Shown here: piece after piece, positions 1 through 7,749 of the stretch
Position numbering within the stretch: position 1 is the first letter of the stretch
Layout of the letters: every line of letters starts with the position of its first letter
Source: Stutzerimonas stutzeri
GTDB lineage: Bacteria; Pseudomonadota; Gammaproteobacteria; Pseudomonadales; Pseudomonadaceae
DNA: 64,000 nt
Direction: 5' to 3'
Assembly (NCBI RefSeq): GCF_009789555.1
Contig: NZ_CP046903.1
Coordinates: forward strand, 62,001-126,000
Notes under the pieces: model-generated
Databases searched by the model: none
The model's input: only the letters and a program-made list of their open reading frames with translations
Told to the model about the DNA's origin: nothing
Program-made: the position numbers and the translations under genes

Positions 1-564
1 TGGAACATTCGTTACGTGCTGACGCGATATTCCCTTGAATATTCCATCTACCCGCTCAGCCAAGAACTCGGCTCTCCGAGCCTGCAAAGAAATGATCGTG
101 CTCCGAAGATTGTCGATATTAAAATCCGGCATATCACGTTCTGGGTTCTGGCCCTTTACATAATTATGGTCACGCCAGGCGTTCAGGATTTCATTCCACT
201 GATTACGGCGCTCCTGCGGCATATAGTCCATCAGGTCCGTTTCCCGCAGCGCTTTATCCCAGTATGTGGCTTCCAGCTCAAACAGGGCGCCTTGGAGTTG
301 AAATATCTCGGAGAACGAGTTTGTGTGACGAAGACTTGCCGAGTGGCCGTACTTGTCTTTACTGTTCCCATTGAAAAAGTAGTGCATAACACCCGAGACA
401 TTCTCTTGGGTGTAGATAGCATGCACTTCCAATATCTTTTTCTTGGTTGCCTCATAAGCTGAGACAAGGGAGGAGAATCGGTCGAAAGCGACCGGAGCAT
501 AGAACGTGTCTATAATATCGGCAGGGATTACTTCTGGCTCTGTTGCGGGTATGTTGCTCAACAT
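1..564 (-). CDS. DUF4942-like protein, partial (runs off the left edge)
   Basis: An uninterrupted minus-strand frame enters from the window edge and begins at the ATG ending at 564; an in-frame ATG six bases upstream (570) is possible but leaves almost no room after the AGGTG ribosome site. The visible 188 residues start MLSNIPATEPEVIP and reach the stretch FLAERVDGIFKGIS, then RQHVTN, which I recall as the signature of DUF4942 proteins found on plasmids and conjugative elements, often linked to DNA methyltransferase-like folds. No catalytic motif is visible in this half. It lies just downstream of rep in the same orientation, so it may be co-transcribed. The family call is from memory of the motif; that it is coding is well supported by the long open frame and normal composition. 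Confidence 0.7.
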   Translation of the reverse strand, partial: MLSNIPATEPEVIPADIIDTFYAPVAFDRFSSLVSAYEATKKKILEVHAIYTQENVSGVMHYFFNGNSKDKYGHSASLRHTNSFSEIFQLQGALFELEATYWDKALRETDLMDYMPQERRNQWNEILNAWRDHNYVKGQNPERDMPDFNIDNLRSTIISLQARRAEFLAERVDGIFKGISRQHVTNVP

Positions 565-630
565 GGTCATCACCTATAAGGAAATGACCAAATTGTCCCG
601 CGCGGGCTTAAATACCCAAATCAACGCTAC

Positions 631-1461
631 CTAACTTTCGGGCTCAGCAATGATATCGTTCATGTCTTGCTCAAGGTCCTCAGGGGGAAAATTCCCTTTC
701 TGGAACTGGAGCGTCATTTGATCGAGCAGTCTAAAGTTGAATTTAATTGCCTTAACTGTCCGGTGCTCTTTTATTAACTCGTAGTCCAGTTCCATGCTGC
801 ATTTATTGCGCAGCTCTTTCACTGAAGCATCGATTACACGACTGCGCAGATTACTAAAGCGCTCATAGGTCTCGCCGAGCTGAAGGCGCCGGCGCAGCTC
901 CTCAACTGTGATGTAAAGCCATCCTTTCGACTTGTACTGCATCAGCATCTCAAAGAGTCGAAAGCTATAGGTTGATTCGATGCCGGAAACACGCCAAAGG
1001 TCGTAGGACGTGTAATGGCCGATCAGCCTGGAGAGATATGGCTTAACGGTCGTGGAGAAAAGAAGCTCTACCCGGCCTTCGCCTTTGACATAGGTGCAGC
1101 GCTCAACCCAGCGGACCTCGTGGATCGCCCGGCCTTTGCCAGTCCCGGTGATGGAGGTGATCTTGGCGTTGAACAGCTGCTTGGCGGCGTCCTGGAGCTG
1201 GGTGTAGGCATCGCTCTTGTTGACCGTGTACCGGCTCATGAAGTCGTGCGCGGTGACTACGATCCCGTTGGGCATGGGCTTGCGCGAATCGATCTTGGCA
1301 ATGGCCAGCAGGATCAGCCGCTGCTCAGCCACGGACAAGCGATAGGACGCGCCCACCAGATCGTTGTGCTTGGAGACAACGTGAGGCGAAATCATCGTTT
1401 CATTGCTGGTGTCGCTGTCTGGCTCAGTGGCGACGCTATCAGTCGTGATGATGTCTCCCAT
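631..1461 (-). CDS. Plasmid replication initiator protein (Rep_3/RepB type)
   Basis: A 276-residue protein with the layout of Rep_3-superfamily initiators: a leading segment with VVSKHNDLVGASYRLSVAEQ around residues 28-47, typical of the first winged-helix domain, and a second winged helix in the C-terminal half (YSFRLFEMLMQYKSKG, then ELRRRLQL). Such proteins bind iterons and open the origin. Fourteen iterons lie immediately upstream (1567-2270), which strongly supports the role. The ATG at 1461 is preceded by GAGG only one base away, so the in-frame ATG at 1395 (MISPHVV) is an alternative start. Iterons overlapping the upstream region suggest autoregulation. I cannot assign an incompatibility group from sequence alone. 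Confidence 0.9.
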   Translation of the reverse strand: MGDIITTDSVATEPDSDTSNETMISPHVVSKHNDLVGASYRLSVAEQRLILLAIAKIDSRKPMPNGIVVTAHDFMSRYTVNKSDAYTQLQDAAKQLFNAKITSITGTGKGRAIHEVRWVERCTYVKGEGRVELLFSTTVKPYLSRLIGHYTSYDLWRVSGIESTYSFRLFEMLMQYKSKGWLYITVEELRRRLQLGETYERFSNLRSRVIDASVKELRNKCSMELDYELIKEHRTVKAIKFNFRLLDQMTLQFQKGNFPPEDLEQDMNDIIAEPES

Positions 1462-1566
1462 GCCTCAATCCCGGTCAAAAGTCATTCAGGGTGTTGAGCA
1501 TAAAGGCCTTTCCCGGAAACCCCAACCGACCATCCTGCAGATATCTCGCACGGTGCCGGCAGGTAA

Positions 1567-1963
1567 TGGAATCTGTAGCCATGACAGCTTGATGCGGGTG
1601 ATCTTCTCGACCTGGAATCTGTAGTCATGAGGTTTTCCTGAGGTCATGTCAGCATGGAATCTGTAGTCATAAGGCCACGCCGCCCTGGTTGGGAACATGG
1701 AATTTGTAGTCATGAGGCGTTCCGATCCGCTCGTTTCGCATGGAATCTGTAGTCATGACGCCGAGAGAGGGAGGTTTTCCACCTGGAATCTGTAGTCATG
1801 AGGGCTCCAAAGCCTGGCTTACGACATGGAATCTGTAGTCATGAGCCCGTTCGGAGCGCTGCTTAACATGGAATTTGTAGTCATCAGACCGCACCCATCG
1901 ACCGATCTGCGGCTCAAAATCGTGACATTTATCATGCTCACAGCATGGAATTTGTAGCTGTGA
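1567..1963 (+). repeat. Iteron array A, nine copies at about 43-bp pitch
   Basis: Nine copies of an 18-bp unit, consensus TGGAATCTGTAGTCATGA, start at 1567, 1613, 1655, 1698, 1741, 1784, 1827, 1869 and 1946. Spacing is 42-46 bp for the first eight (about four helical turns), then 77 bp. Variants are mostly C-to-T at position 7 and changes in the last five bases. All are in the same orientation and lie upstream of rep, as expected for Rep-binding sites controlling replication and copy number. Confidence 0.9.
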
Positions 1964-2165
1964 GGCCAGCGAGACAATCGGAAGTTGTTCAAGGTTCCGA
2001 TAAAAGGAAAACTGTTTGAAGATCAATGATTTAGCGGCCTTCGGTGGTGCCGAAAGCCTAAACCTACAAGAAAAGCGTAAGATTGAGCCTTACAAATTGG
2101 TTGTTTTGTTGTAGCCCTGACCTCGCCCCTTCAACCCGCGTTCGCACCTGCCTGTGGATAGCGCA
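1964..2165. other. Putative oriV core between the two iteron arrays
   Basis: No credible gene lies here. The stretch is AT-richer than its surroundings, contains GTTCCGATAAAAGG at about 1993-2006 (echoed as GTTCCGATAAAG at 2307-2318 beyond array B), and ends with TGTGGATAG at 2152-2160, a one-mismatch DnaA box. With iterons on both sides this is the likely origin of replication. This is inference from layout; no replication data are visible. Confidence 0.6.
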
Positions 2166-2270
2166 TGGAATCTGTAGCACGAAGCATGGAATCCGTAGTC
2201 ATGAGGACTGGAATCTGTAGGCATGAGACATGGAATCTGTAGTCATGAAGGTGGGAATCTGTAGTCATGA
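2166..2270 (+). repeat. Iteron array B, five copies at about 22-bp pitch
   Basis: Five further copies of the iteron begin at 2166, 2187, 2209, 2231 and 2253, nearly end to end and two helical turns apart, half the pitch of array A. The first (ending GCACGAA) and the last (starting GGGAATC) are divergent; the others match the consensus closely. The orientation is the same as in array A. Confidence 0.9.
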
Positions 2271-2610
2271 CCCTTCTGAAACCCGCATGGTAGAAGGGCT
2301 GGAGCGTTCCGATAAAGCTTTTAAAAACAAGCCATAAAACAAGAAAAAAAGATTTAAAAGGGCAGGTGGTTGTGGACAAGGCGGGATCGAGCCCCGGCCT
2401 GGGGCCTGATACCACGACCCTCACCTCCTGCGAACCAACTTTGCCAGCTAGCAGCGACAGGGCATCCCTACCAGGGGAAGAGCGGACCTTGGCTGCTCAG
2501 CACCTCAGATCAGGCAACTATGGAGCACGCAAATTTGCGAGCAACGAATGCTGCTTTGCATGCGGGTTCCCAGTGAAATCACAATTCCAGCCCCAAGCAG
2601 AGTAGGGCGG
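2271..2610. other. Gene-free stretch right of the iterons
   Basis: The left part is A-rich (AAAACAAGAAAAAAAGATTTAAAA at about 2337-2360, split here as AAAACAAGAAAAAAAG plus GATTTAAAA), consistent with a DNA-unwinding region next to iterons. Beyond about 2440 I see no gene, repeat or convincing promoter. Confidence 0.4.
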
Positions 2611-3201
2611 TCAGAACAGCGCCAACTGACCGCACATCGGAGCGATATCAATCCACGTTTCGCCGTCAACCTTGTGGGATGCAAATAAAGTTTCATCCTT
2701 AGAAATAAAGTGTCATCCCGAGCAATCGGGTTCTGGCCTTGTCCGCCCCCTGGAACCCCCAATGATTGCGGCCTGCAAGGCCGCAATCAGGGAGGAAATT
2801 AGCAAGGTCACAATAGAAATCAACGACTTACGATTTCAGGTAAGGATGACACTTTATTCGCATGGCTCCGGGGTTTTCCGACCATTTGAAGGCCGCTGCG
2901 AGGCATTAGGATGAGACTTTAGGTACAGGTCGGGCAGTGAGCTTCCCAGCCAGCCCAGCAAATCGTTCCCGTTAGGATGAAACTTTATTTGCATCCCACA
3001 AACCTTGAAGCCGAACGCCATCAGTGCGGCAGCGCAAGCTTTACCGGACACAAACCCAGCCGCTTCGGAGGACTCTGCGGTTGCCAACAGCACCTGACCG
3101 CAGAGATTTGAGGTGAAAACACCGACATACATCATGTGTCCGCCATACGCCTGCCAGCTCGCAACGTATGGTCGCTGGCCGCTAACACGCTCAATCGTCA
3201 T
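2611..3201 (-). pseudogene. Small hypothetical gene (85 aa originally) disrupted by a miniature element
   Basis: The reading frame begins MTIERVSGQRPYVASW and continues to LMAFGFKV, where it runs into the mobile element at 3000. If the 328-bp element and one 5-bp duplication are removed, the frame resumes without a shift as KVDGETWIDIAPMCGQLALF and stops at 2611-2613, giving 258 bp or 85 residues. In the present sequence the frame reads on into the element for about 48 foreign residues. The start overlaps the stop of the upstream gene by ATGA, so it was the third gene of a translationally coupled operon. Function unknown. Confidence 0.75.
2673..3000. mobile_element. 328-bp IS21-like miniature inverted-repeat element
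   Basis: The ends are a perfect 27-bp inverted repeat (2673-2699 and 2974-3000) beginning TGTGGGATGCAAATAAAG. Flanks carry an exact 5-bp direct duplication AACCT (2668-2672 and 3001-3005). Inside the ends the motif AAATAAAGTNTCATCC recurs: twice near the left end (2683, 2703) and three times inverted near the right end (2844, 2909, 2975). Terminal TG/CA with repeated internal motifs is the hallmark of IS21-family ends, but there is no room for istA/istB, so it would need a transposase in trans. An 11-bp-stem hairpin sits at 2764-2788. The family is inferred; the element itself is directly visible. Confidence 0.85.
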
Positions 3202-3470
3202 CTCGATGCTTCCTGGTTCGGCAGTCGGATCAGATCCACACGATTAGGATCTTCCCCGCCATTCGGGAAAAACAGGTTGAACTGAACGATGGCGGTGGTC
3301 CCTTCCGAGCGCAGCTGGACAGTGGTCTGCCAATGGTCCGTTTGTTCACCGGACCAGGGCGCAACCTCGACCACCTCTTTTCCATGGAAGCATCCCCGCA
3401 GTACCAAGGAGGCGGCACTGGTACGCCGCCCGAGCAAATGGAATCGATCAAGGGCCACTGGCACTACCAC
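3198..3470 (-). CDS. Hypothetical protein, middle gene of a three-gene plasmid operon
   Basis: A 90-residue frame beginning MVVPVALDRFHLLGRR. Its start overlaps the end of the upstream gene by 7 bp and its stop overlaps the next start (ATGA), a tightly coupled arrangement that argues for real coding. No recognisable domain, membrane segment or signal peptide. The central part (LVLRGCFHGKEVVEVAPW, then WQTTVQLRSEG) alternates hydrophobic residues as in beta strands. Function unknown. Confidence 0.6.
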   Translation of the reverse strand: MVVPVALDRFHLLGRRTSAASLVLRGCFHGKEVVEVAPWSGEQTDHWQTTVQLRSEGTTAIVQFNLFFPNGGEDPNRVDLIRLPNQEASR

Positions 3471-3955
3471 TCGTAGGTCTTCAGGACATCAACGGCATCC
3501 CAGTCCCGATCCAGGCGCACCCAGCCATCGAGCCCCTGACGCTTGAGCCACTGGCGAATATCAGCGGCACACTGCGGCAGCTCTGCTTCCAGCCCCTCTT
3601 GCTCCAAGAAGCGAATGAACATGCCAGCGCCGTAATTGGCGACGATGGCCCAGCTACAGGCGTCCGGCTTATCGCTCAGCTCTTGAGCAGTAGCTTGGTC
3701 CAGGTGCGCAGTCGAGATAACGGGCATCGCCATCATGTCGAACCGGCCTTCAGTGATACGGACGCGGTGAGAGTGATCTTCGAGAGTGGCGGGCGTGTCA
3801 CCAGTGACCAGGCCCTTGCCTGTGATATCGCAAACGATCTGCTCAAGATTGGCGTACAACTCGCCTCGTTGCATGGCGATCCCAGTGGCCTCCTCATCAC
3901 CACCATTCGGGTTGACGGTGCCGCTGAAGATCAATGAAAAGTTGAGGGGTTGCAT
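3464..3955 (-). CDS. Conserved-looking plasmid hypothetical protein (163 aa)
   Basis: First gene of a coupled operon running left toward the disrupted small gene. It begins MQPLNFSLIFSGTVNPNGGD and carries MMAMPVISTAHLDQATAQEL near residues 74-93 and AIVANYGAGMFIRFLEQEG near 103-121. Short proteins with a VISTAHL-like motif are common among plasmid and island genes of unknown function (possibly DUF5983), but I cannot confirm the family. No catalytic motif, signal peptide or membrane segment is visible. Confidence 0.65.
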   Translation of the reverse strand: MQPLNFSLIFSGTVNPNGGDEEATGIAMQRGELYANLEQIVCDITGKGLVTGDTPATLEDHSHRVRITEGRFDMMAMPVISTAHLDQATAQELSDKPDACSWAIVANYGAGMFIRFLEQEGLEAELPQCAADIRQWLKRQGLDGWVRLDRDWDAVDVLKTYEW

Positions 3956-4103
3956 ACGGGTGTCCTCGCTGTTTGGATTGCTTCCAGGCTATCGCTGACC
4001 CGAAGAAACCCAAGCTGAGCCGGCGCGCCTTTGCTTAGCTACCGGCAGCGAGGGCCGTACATGCCTACAAAACCCAGAAGAAAATTCCTCCCTGAAAGCG
4101 GTT

Positions 4104-4649
4104 CTATGCAGGTTGCTCGTTCGGGTTCTTGACCAAGTGCTCAAACAGCACACGCGCGGAAAAAACTTCCAGTTCGGCGGGCGTAATGGGGGAGGGGTGA
4201 GGTGCTGCACCTGGCTTCAGAATTCGGGTGCCCTGAGCGGTATGCCAATCGAAGACCATGAAGTGCAGCGATAGGCCACCTTGAAGCCTTGGCAAAGCCT
4301 TGAGCGTTTGGGTATGGCTGGCATACAGAGCCAAAGCCAGCGCCAGATCACGGGAGGAAGCCCGATCCCGTTTTTCTGGGCGCAGCGCATCGTAATGAGA
4401 CAAGGCGCCCGCTAGCACATCAACTGGGCTGAGCCCGGCAGCATGCTTCAGCATTTCGCCCGAGCACATAGCGCGATACCCCTCAGGTGTCAGCTGAGCA
4501 ACCAGACGCGAGCCCTGCGGAATGCTGTAGGAATAGAGCCAGAAGCCTCCCGAGGACGTAACATCTTCCTGACCGGCGTCCAGCACCCACCCAGCGCTCT
4601 CAATTTGGGCCGCAAATTTGCGACCGCGTGCTTTTCCAGCCTCGTCCAT
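4104..4649 (-). CDS. Hypothetical protein (181 aa)
   Basis: I chose the ATG at 4649 (MDEAGKARGRKFAAQ) because the longer frame from 4736 would enter the promoter region of the divergent SOS cassette. The protein is soluble, with an Arg/Lys-rich start, an Ala-rich helical middle (SRDLALALALYASHTQ) and PSPITPAELEVFSARVLFEHL near the C-terminus. No family recognised. It is transcribed away from the LexA-controlled umuD-like gene across a 170-bp gap. About 150 bp downstream (3956-4103) hold no gene. Confidence 0.6.
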   Translation of the reverse strand: MDEAGKARGRKFAAQIESAGWVLDAGQEDVTSSGGFWLYSYSIPQGSRLVAQLTPEGYRAMCSGEMLKHAAGLSPVDVLAGALSHYDALRPEKRDRASSRDLALALALYASHTQTLKALPRLQGGLSLHFMVFDWHTAQGTRILKPGAAPHPSPITPAELEVFSARVLFEHLVKNPNEQPA

Positions 4650-4788
4650 TGGTGACTCCGCTGTGATTATTTGCGGGGCCAATCCCCGCGAGAACAGGCT
4701 TGCATGGAACCGGCGAAACCCAAGGCGAGCAATCACTGGAATTCCCAGGGGAAAAACTCGTTTCAGGATTCAGGCTGCCGCACTAGAA

Positions 4789-4808
4789 TACTGTCTGTAT
4801 GTACAGTA
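4789..4808 (+). promoter_or_regulatory. LexA (SOS) box
   Basis: TACTGTCTGTATGTACAGTA is a near-perfect match to the gammaproteobacterial LexA operator (CTGT-N8-ACAG with the extended TA arms). It ends 13 bp before the umuD-like start, where it would cover the promoter, so the cassette should be induced by DNA damage. Confidence 0.93.
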
Positions 4809-4821
4809 TTGGTTTCGCATC

Positions 4822-5262
4822 ATGATCCCGCTCACTGCCAAGCTCTCGCCAAGCGCCTCAAGTCAACCGCTCCCCCTGGCTGGGCCTGTGAGCTGCGGGT
4901 TCCCATCGCCTGCGGCCGACTACGCGGTACCGGATCTATCGCTCGATGAGCTGGTGGGTATCAGGCCGACCAGCTCGATTTTCCTCTTCCGCGCGTCAGG
5001 GGACTCAATGCTCGGAACCGGCATCCGCGACGGCGACATCCTGGTGGTGGATAAGGCGAAGGAGGCCAAGGTCGGCGATGTGGTGCTGGCCATCATCGGA
5101 TGCGAGTTCACCGTCAAGGAGCTGGCCAAGGATGAACAAGGCAATTTCTCCCTCGTGGCCACGAACCCGGCGTATCCGCCGATTGTGCTGGGCGAGGCAG
5201 AAACCTTGGAGGTGTGGGGGGTGTGCATCTGGGTGTTGCGCCAGATGGGCGCCGCCAGATGA
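4822..5262 (+). CDS. UmuD/RulA-like SOS mutagenesis protein
   Basis: A 146-residue S24/LexA-type self-cleaving protein. The cleavage pair is Cys25-Gly26 (PVSCGFPSP); the catalytic dyad is Ser62 (ASGDSMLG) and Lys99 (CEFTVKEL), almost the same numbering as E. coli UmuD (24/25, 60, 97). RecA-stimulated cleavage would give UmuD', the partner of a Y-family polymerase. The ATG at 4822 was chosen because it sits just after the LexA box and gives the family length; the open frame itself extends upstream. Unlike standard umuDC/rulAB operons, the polymerase gene does not follow directly: an ATPase gene lies between. Confidence 0.92.
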   Translation: MIPLTAKLSPSASSQPLPLAGPVSCGFPSPAADYAVPDLSLDELVGIRPTSSIFLFRASGDSMLGTGIRDGDILVVDKAKEAKVGDVVLAIIGCEFTVKELAKDEQGNFSLVATNPAYPPIVLGEAETLEVWGVCIWVLRQMGAAR

Positions 5263-5285
5263 GTTGCGGGGGGTTGGGTTTATGC

Positions 5286-5338
5286 TGGATTATGCATAAA
5301 ATGAATAATTATTCAGAATCGCATAAAGGTGCATATTC
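5286..5338 (+). promoter_or_regulatory. AT-rich leader with palindromes before the AAA ATPase gene
   Basis: The 76-bp gap after the umuD-like gene is suddenly AT-rich and carries TTATGCATAA, the 12-bp palindrome GAATAATTATTC (about 5301-5312) and CGCATAAAGGTGCATATTC. Such a block in an otherwise GC-rich operon suggests a separate promoter/operator for the ATPase gene. No second LexA box is seen here. Confidence 0.45.
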
Positions 5339-6460
5339 ATGACCACCAAGGATCGTCTGCACTTCCCCCGACACGCGCTGGCCGAGTCCATTTTGCTGGG
5401 CTTCGAGAACAACATCCAGACTGCAACGACCATTTTCGCTCCGCGTCGAAAAGGCAAGACCACGTTCGTGCGCAACGATCTCATTCCGATGGCCAGAGAC
5501 AAGGGGTTTCTTGTTGCGACCGCTGACCTATGGCTGGACAAGGATCACCCGGAGCGAGTTATCGCGCGGGCATTGCAGGAGGCCATTCATGGCACCGGCT
5601 TTGTCCGGCGCACCTTGCTACGGTTTACGAGGCCCGGTCAGGTGATCAGTGGCGTGAACGCCGGTGCCGGCACGGACGGAGTATCCATTGGCCTCGATCT
5701 GGCGGACGACGCGGGGCTTGTTCTGCCCGAGCTGTTCGAACGATTCAGCCAGCTCGGCAAAGGCAAGGCGCTGCTGATCATCGACGAGGTTCAGCACCTC
5801 GCCACGCGCAAGGAATTCGAGACGTTTACCGCCACGCTGCGCACGCTACTGCAGGGCGCGCAGGGTGAAGTCTATGCCGTGTTTACCGGCTCTTCGCAGC
5901 ATGGCCTGGCGCGCATGTTCCGGCGCAGCAAAGCCCCTTTCTACCAGTACGGCTCGGAGGTCAGTTTCCCGGAGCTGGGTATGGAATTCGCGCAGCACCT
6001 TGCCGCCTTGTATTTCGAGGCCACCGGCCGAACCTGGGAAGCTGCCGAGGCGTTCTCGCTGTACGTGCGGCGGGGAATGATGCCCAAGCATTTGCGCGAG
6101 ATTTACAACCTGAGCCTGACGCAAAACCTGCCCGTAGTTGAGGCGGATAAAATCGTCTGGGCTTCCATGCTGGACGAAGGCCAGTTTGCCACCCTGATCG
6201 AGAGCTTGGCTCCGCTGGATCAGGCATTGCTTGTGGGCATTCTCACTGGCGAATCCTTGTTCTCGGCTGAATACCGCAAGAGGCTCGGTGATGAACTCCC
6301 CAGCGGAATAGCGCCTACGACGACTCAGGTGCAGTCAGCGCTCAAACGCCTGCAGCGAGCCGAACTGATCGGTAACCTCGACCACGGCAGTTGGAGCATT
6401 GAGGACGGCGCCTTGCAAAGCTACCTGCGGCGGGTTTTGCTGGACGATGATCAGGACTGA
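5339..6460 (+). CDS. AAA-type ATPase inserted between umuD- and umuC-like genes
   Basis: A 373-residue P-loop ATPase. Walker A is FAPRRKGKTTF (about residues 33-43), Walker B is KALLIIDEVQHL (about 143-154), and a sensor-like FTGSSQHG follows. The C-terminal third resembles a winged helix (TTTQVQSALKRLQRAELIGN). The architecture is like ORC/Cdc6-type or TniB-like AAA proteins that act on DNA or partner proteins. It is soluble. The position between the two SOS polymerase subunits is unusual and suggests a role in DNA-damage tolerance or a nearby nucleic-acid process; that link is inference from context. The stop is 19 bp before the polymerase start. Confidence 0.8.
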   Translation: MTTKDRLHFPRHALAESILLGFENNIQTATTIFAPRRKGKTTFVRNDLIPMARDKGFLVATADLWLDKDHPERVIARALQEAIHGTGFVRRTLLRFTRPGQVISGVNAGAGTDGVSIGLDLADDAGLVLPELFERFSQLGKGKALLIIDEVQHLATRKEFETFTATLRTLLQGAQGEVYAVFTGSSQHGLARMFRRSKAPFYQYGSEVSFPELGMEFAQHLAALYFEATGRTWEAAEAFSLYVRRGMMPKHLREIYNLSLTQNLPVVEADKIVWASMLDEGQFATLIESLAPLDQALLVGILTGESLFSAEYRKRLGDELPSGIAPTTTQVQSALKRLQRAELIGNLDHGSWSIEDGALQSYLRRVLLDDDQD

Positions 6461-6478
6461 CCCCGCTGGCTGGCTGCC

Positions 6479-7743
6479 ATGACTATCGCCTTGATCGACG
6501 CCAACTCTTCTACTGCTCGGCGCAGATCCTGTTCGAGCCGTGGCTGCGTGACTCTGCGGTGGTGGTCGCCAGCAACGGGGATGGATGTGTGGTCAGCCGT
6601 AATGACCCGGCCAAGGCGCTCGGCATAAAAATGGGCCAGCCGGTATTCGAGCTGCGCGACCTCGAAGCCCGAAATCAGGTGAAGATTTTCTCCTCGAACT
6701 ACTCGCTCTACCAATCGCTCAGCAACCGCATGATGGCCATCCTGGAGGAGCATTCGCCTCGAATCTCCCCGTACTCAATCGACGAATGTTTTTCGTGGCT
6801 CGATGGTATTGCCGACCCGGAGGCCTGGGGCCGGCAGGCGCAGGCACAAGTGATGCGGCGCATTGGCTTGCCGGTGGGTGTTGGCATCGGCCCCACCAAG
6901 ACGCTCGCCAAGCTGGCCAACTGGGCGGCGAAGAGATGGAAGGCCAAGACGGGATGCGTGGTGCTGCTGACCGACCCTTCGCGACAGGAAAAGCTACTCC
7001 GCTATGCGCCGGTTGGAGAGGTTTGGGGGATTGGCCGGAGGTTGAGCGCGAGACTTGAATCGGAGCTGAGCATCAAGACCGCCTGGCAGCTGGCCAACGC
7101 CGATCCGAAGCTACTGCGCCGCTACTTCAGCGTCTACGTCGAGCGTACCGCGCGCGAGCTGTGCGGTATCCCATGTTTTCCCTTTGGCGACACAGGGCCG
7201 GAGCGCAAGCAGCAGATCATCAGCTCACGGACATTCGGGGAGAAGATTTACCGCTTGGAATCCCTGCGTAGCGCCGTGGCGCATTACACCTCGGTTGCTG
7301 CTGCCAAGCTGCGCGGCCAGGGGAGTTTGGCAAACTGCATTCAGGTCTTCGCTCAAAGCAGTGCCTTTGCCCCCGGCGAGCGCTTCAGCGGAACGCGGAT
7401 CATGGCGCTGCCGTACCCGACCGATGACACACGCGATCTGGTTGCAGCAGCGCAGCAAGGGCTCGGCGCGATGTTTCGTGAAGGTGTGGCTTATGCCAAG
7501 GCCGGTGTGATCCTAAGTCAGTTCGTCGAGCGGGGTGCCATCACCGGCGACCTCTTCGCACCGGCGCCGCGCAGCGGAAGCAAGGCTGTCATGCAGGTGA
7601 TGGATGCGATCAATGCCAGACAGGGCAGGGGAGCTATTCGCCTCGGCAGCGATCATGAGGGCGGCGGATGGGTGATGCGGCAGAGGCTTCTGAGCCCGTC
7701 CTACACCACCTCCTGGCAGGAATTACCCCAAGCGCGCTGCTGA
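6479..7743 (+). pseudogene. UmuC/RulB-like Y-family DNA polymerase with a 1-nt frameshift near the start
   Basis: The ATG at 6479 starts MTIALIDANS, the expected N-terminus with the metal-binding Asp of LID. The next residues of the family (FYCSAQILFEPWLRDSAVVVASN) are present but in another frame; one base is missing within AACTCTTCTAC (about 6503-6513). The remaining frame from about 6513 to the stop is intact: NGDGCVVSR, YSIDECFSWLD (catalytic Asp-Glu), GVGIGPTKTLAKLANW, and little-finger and C-terminal regions. The longest start in this frame is the GTG at 6559, giving 394 residues lacking the first motif. So this is either an inactivated translesion polymerase or a single-base sequencing error. 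Confidence 0.85.
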
Positions 7744-7749
7744 GGGCGC

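Noticed and set aside
16..500. Two overlapping short frames, one plus and one minus, at the left edge
   Set aside because: They overlap a longer uninterrupted minus-strand frame with a recognisable protein (DUF4942-like) that runs off the window.
1567..2270. Regular short repeats that could look like a CRISPR array
   Set aside because: Units are 18 bp with a 25-bp gap or a 4-bp gap, imperfect, beside a Rep gene and without cas genes; they are iterons.
2672..2914. An 80-codon plus-strand frame within the miniature element
   Set aside because: It consists of the element's inverted ends and internal repeats; no protein-like features.
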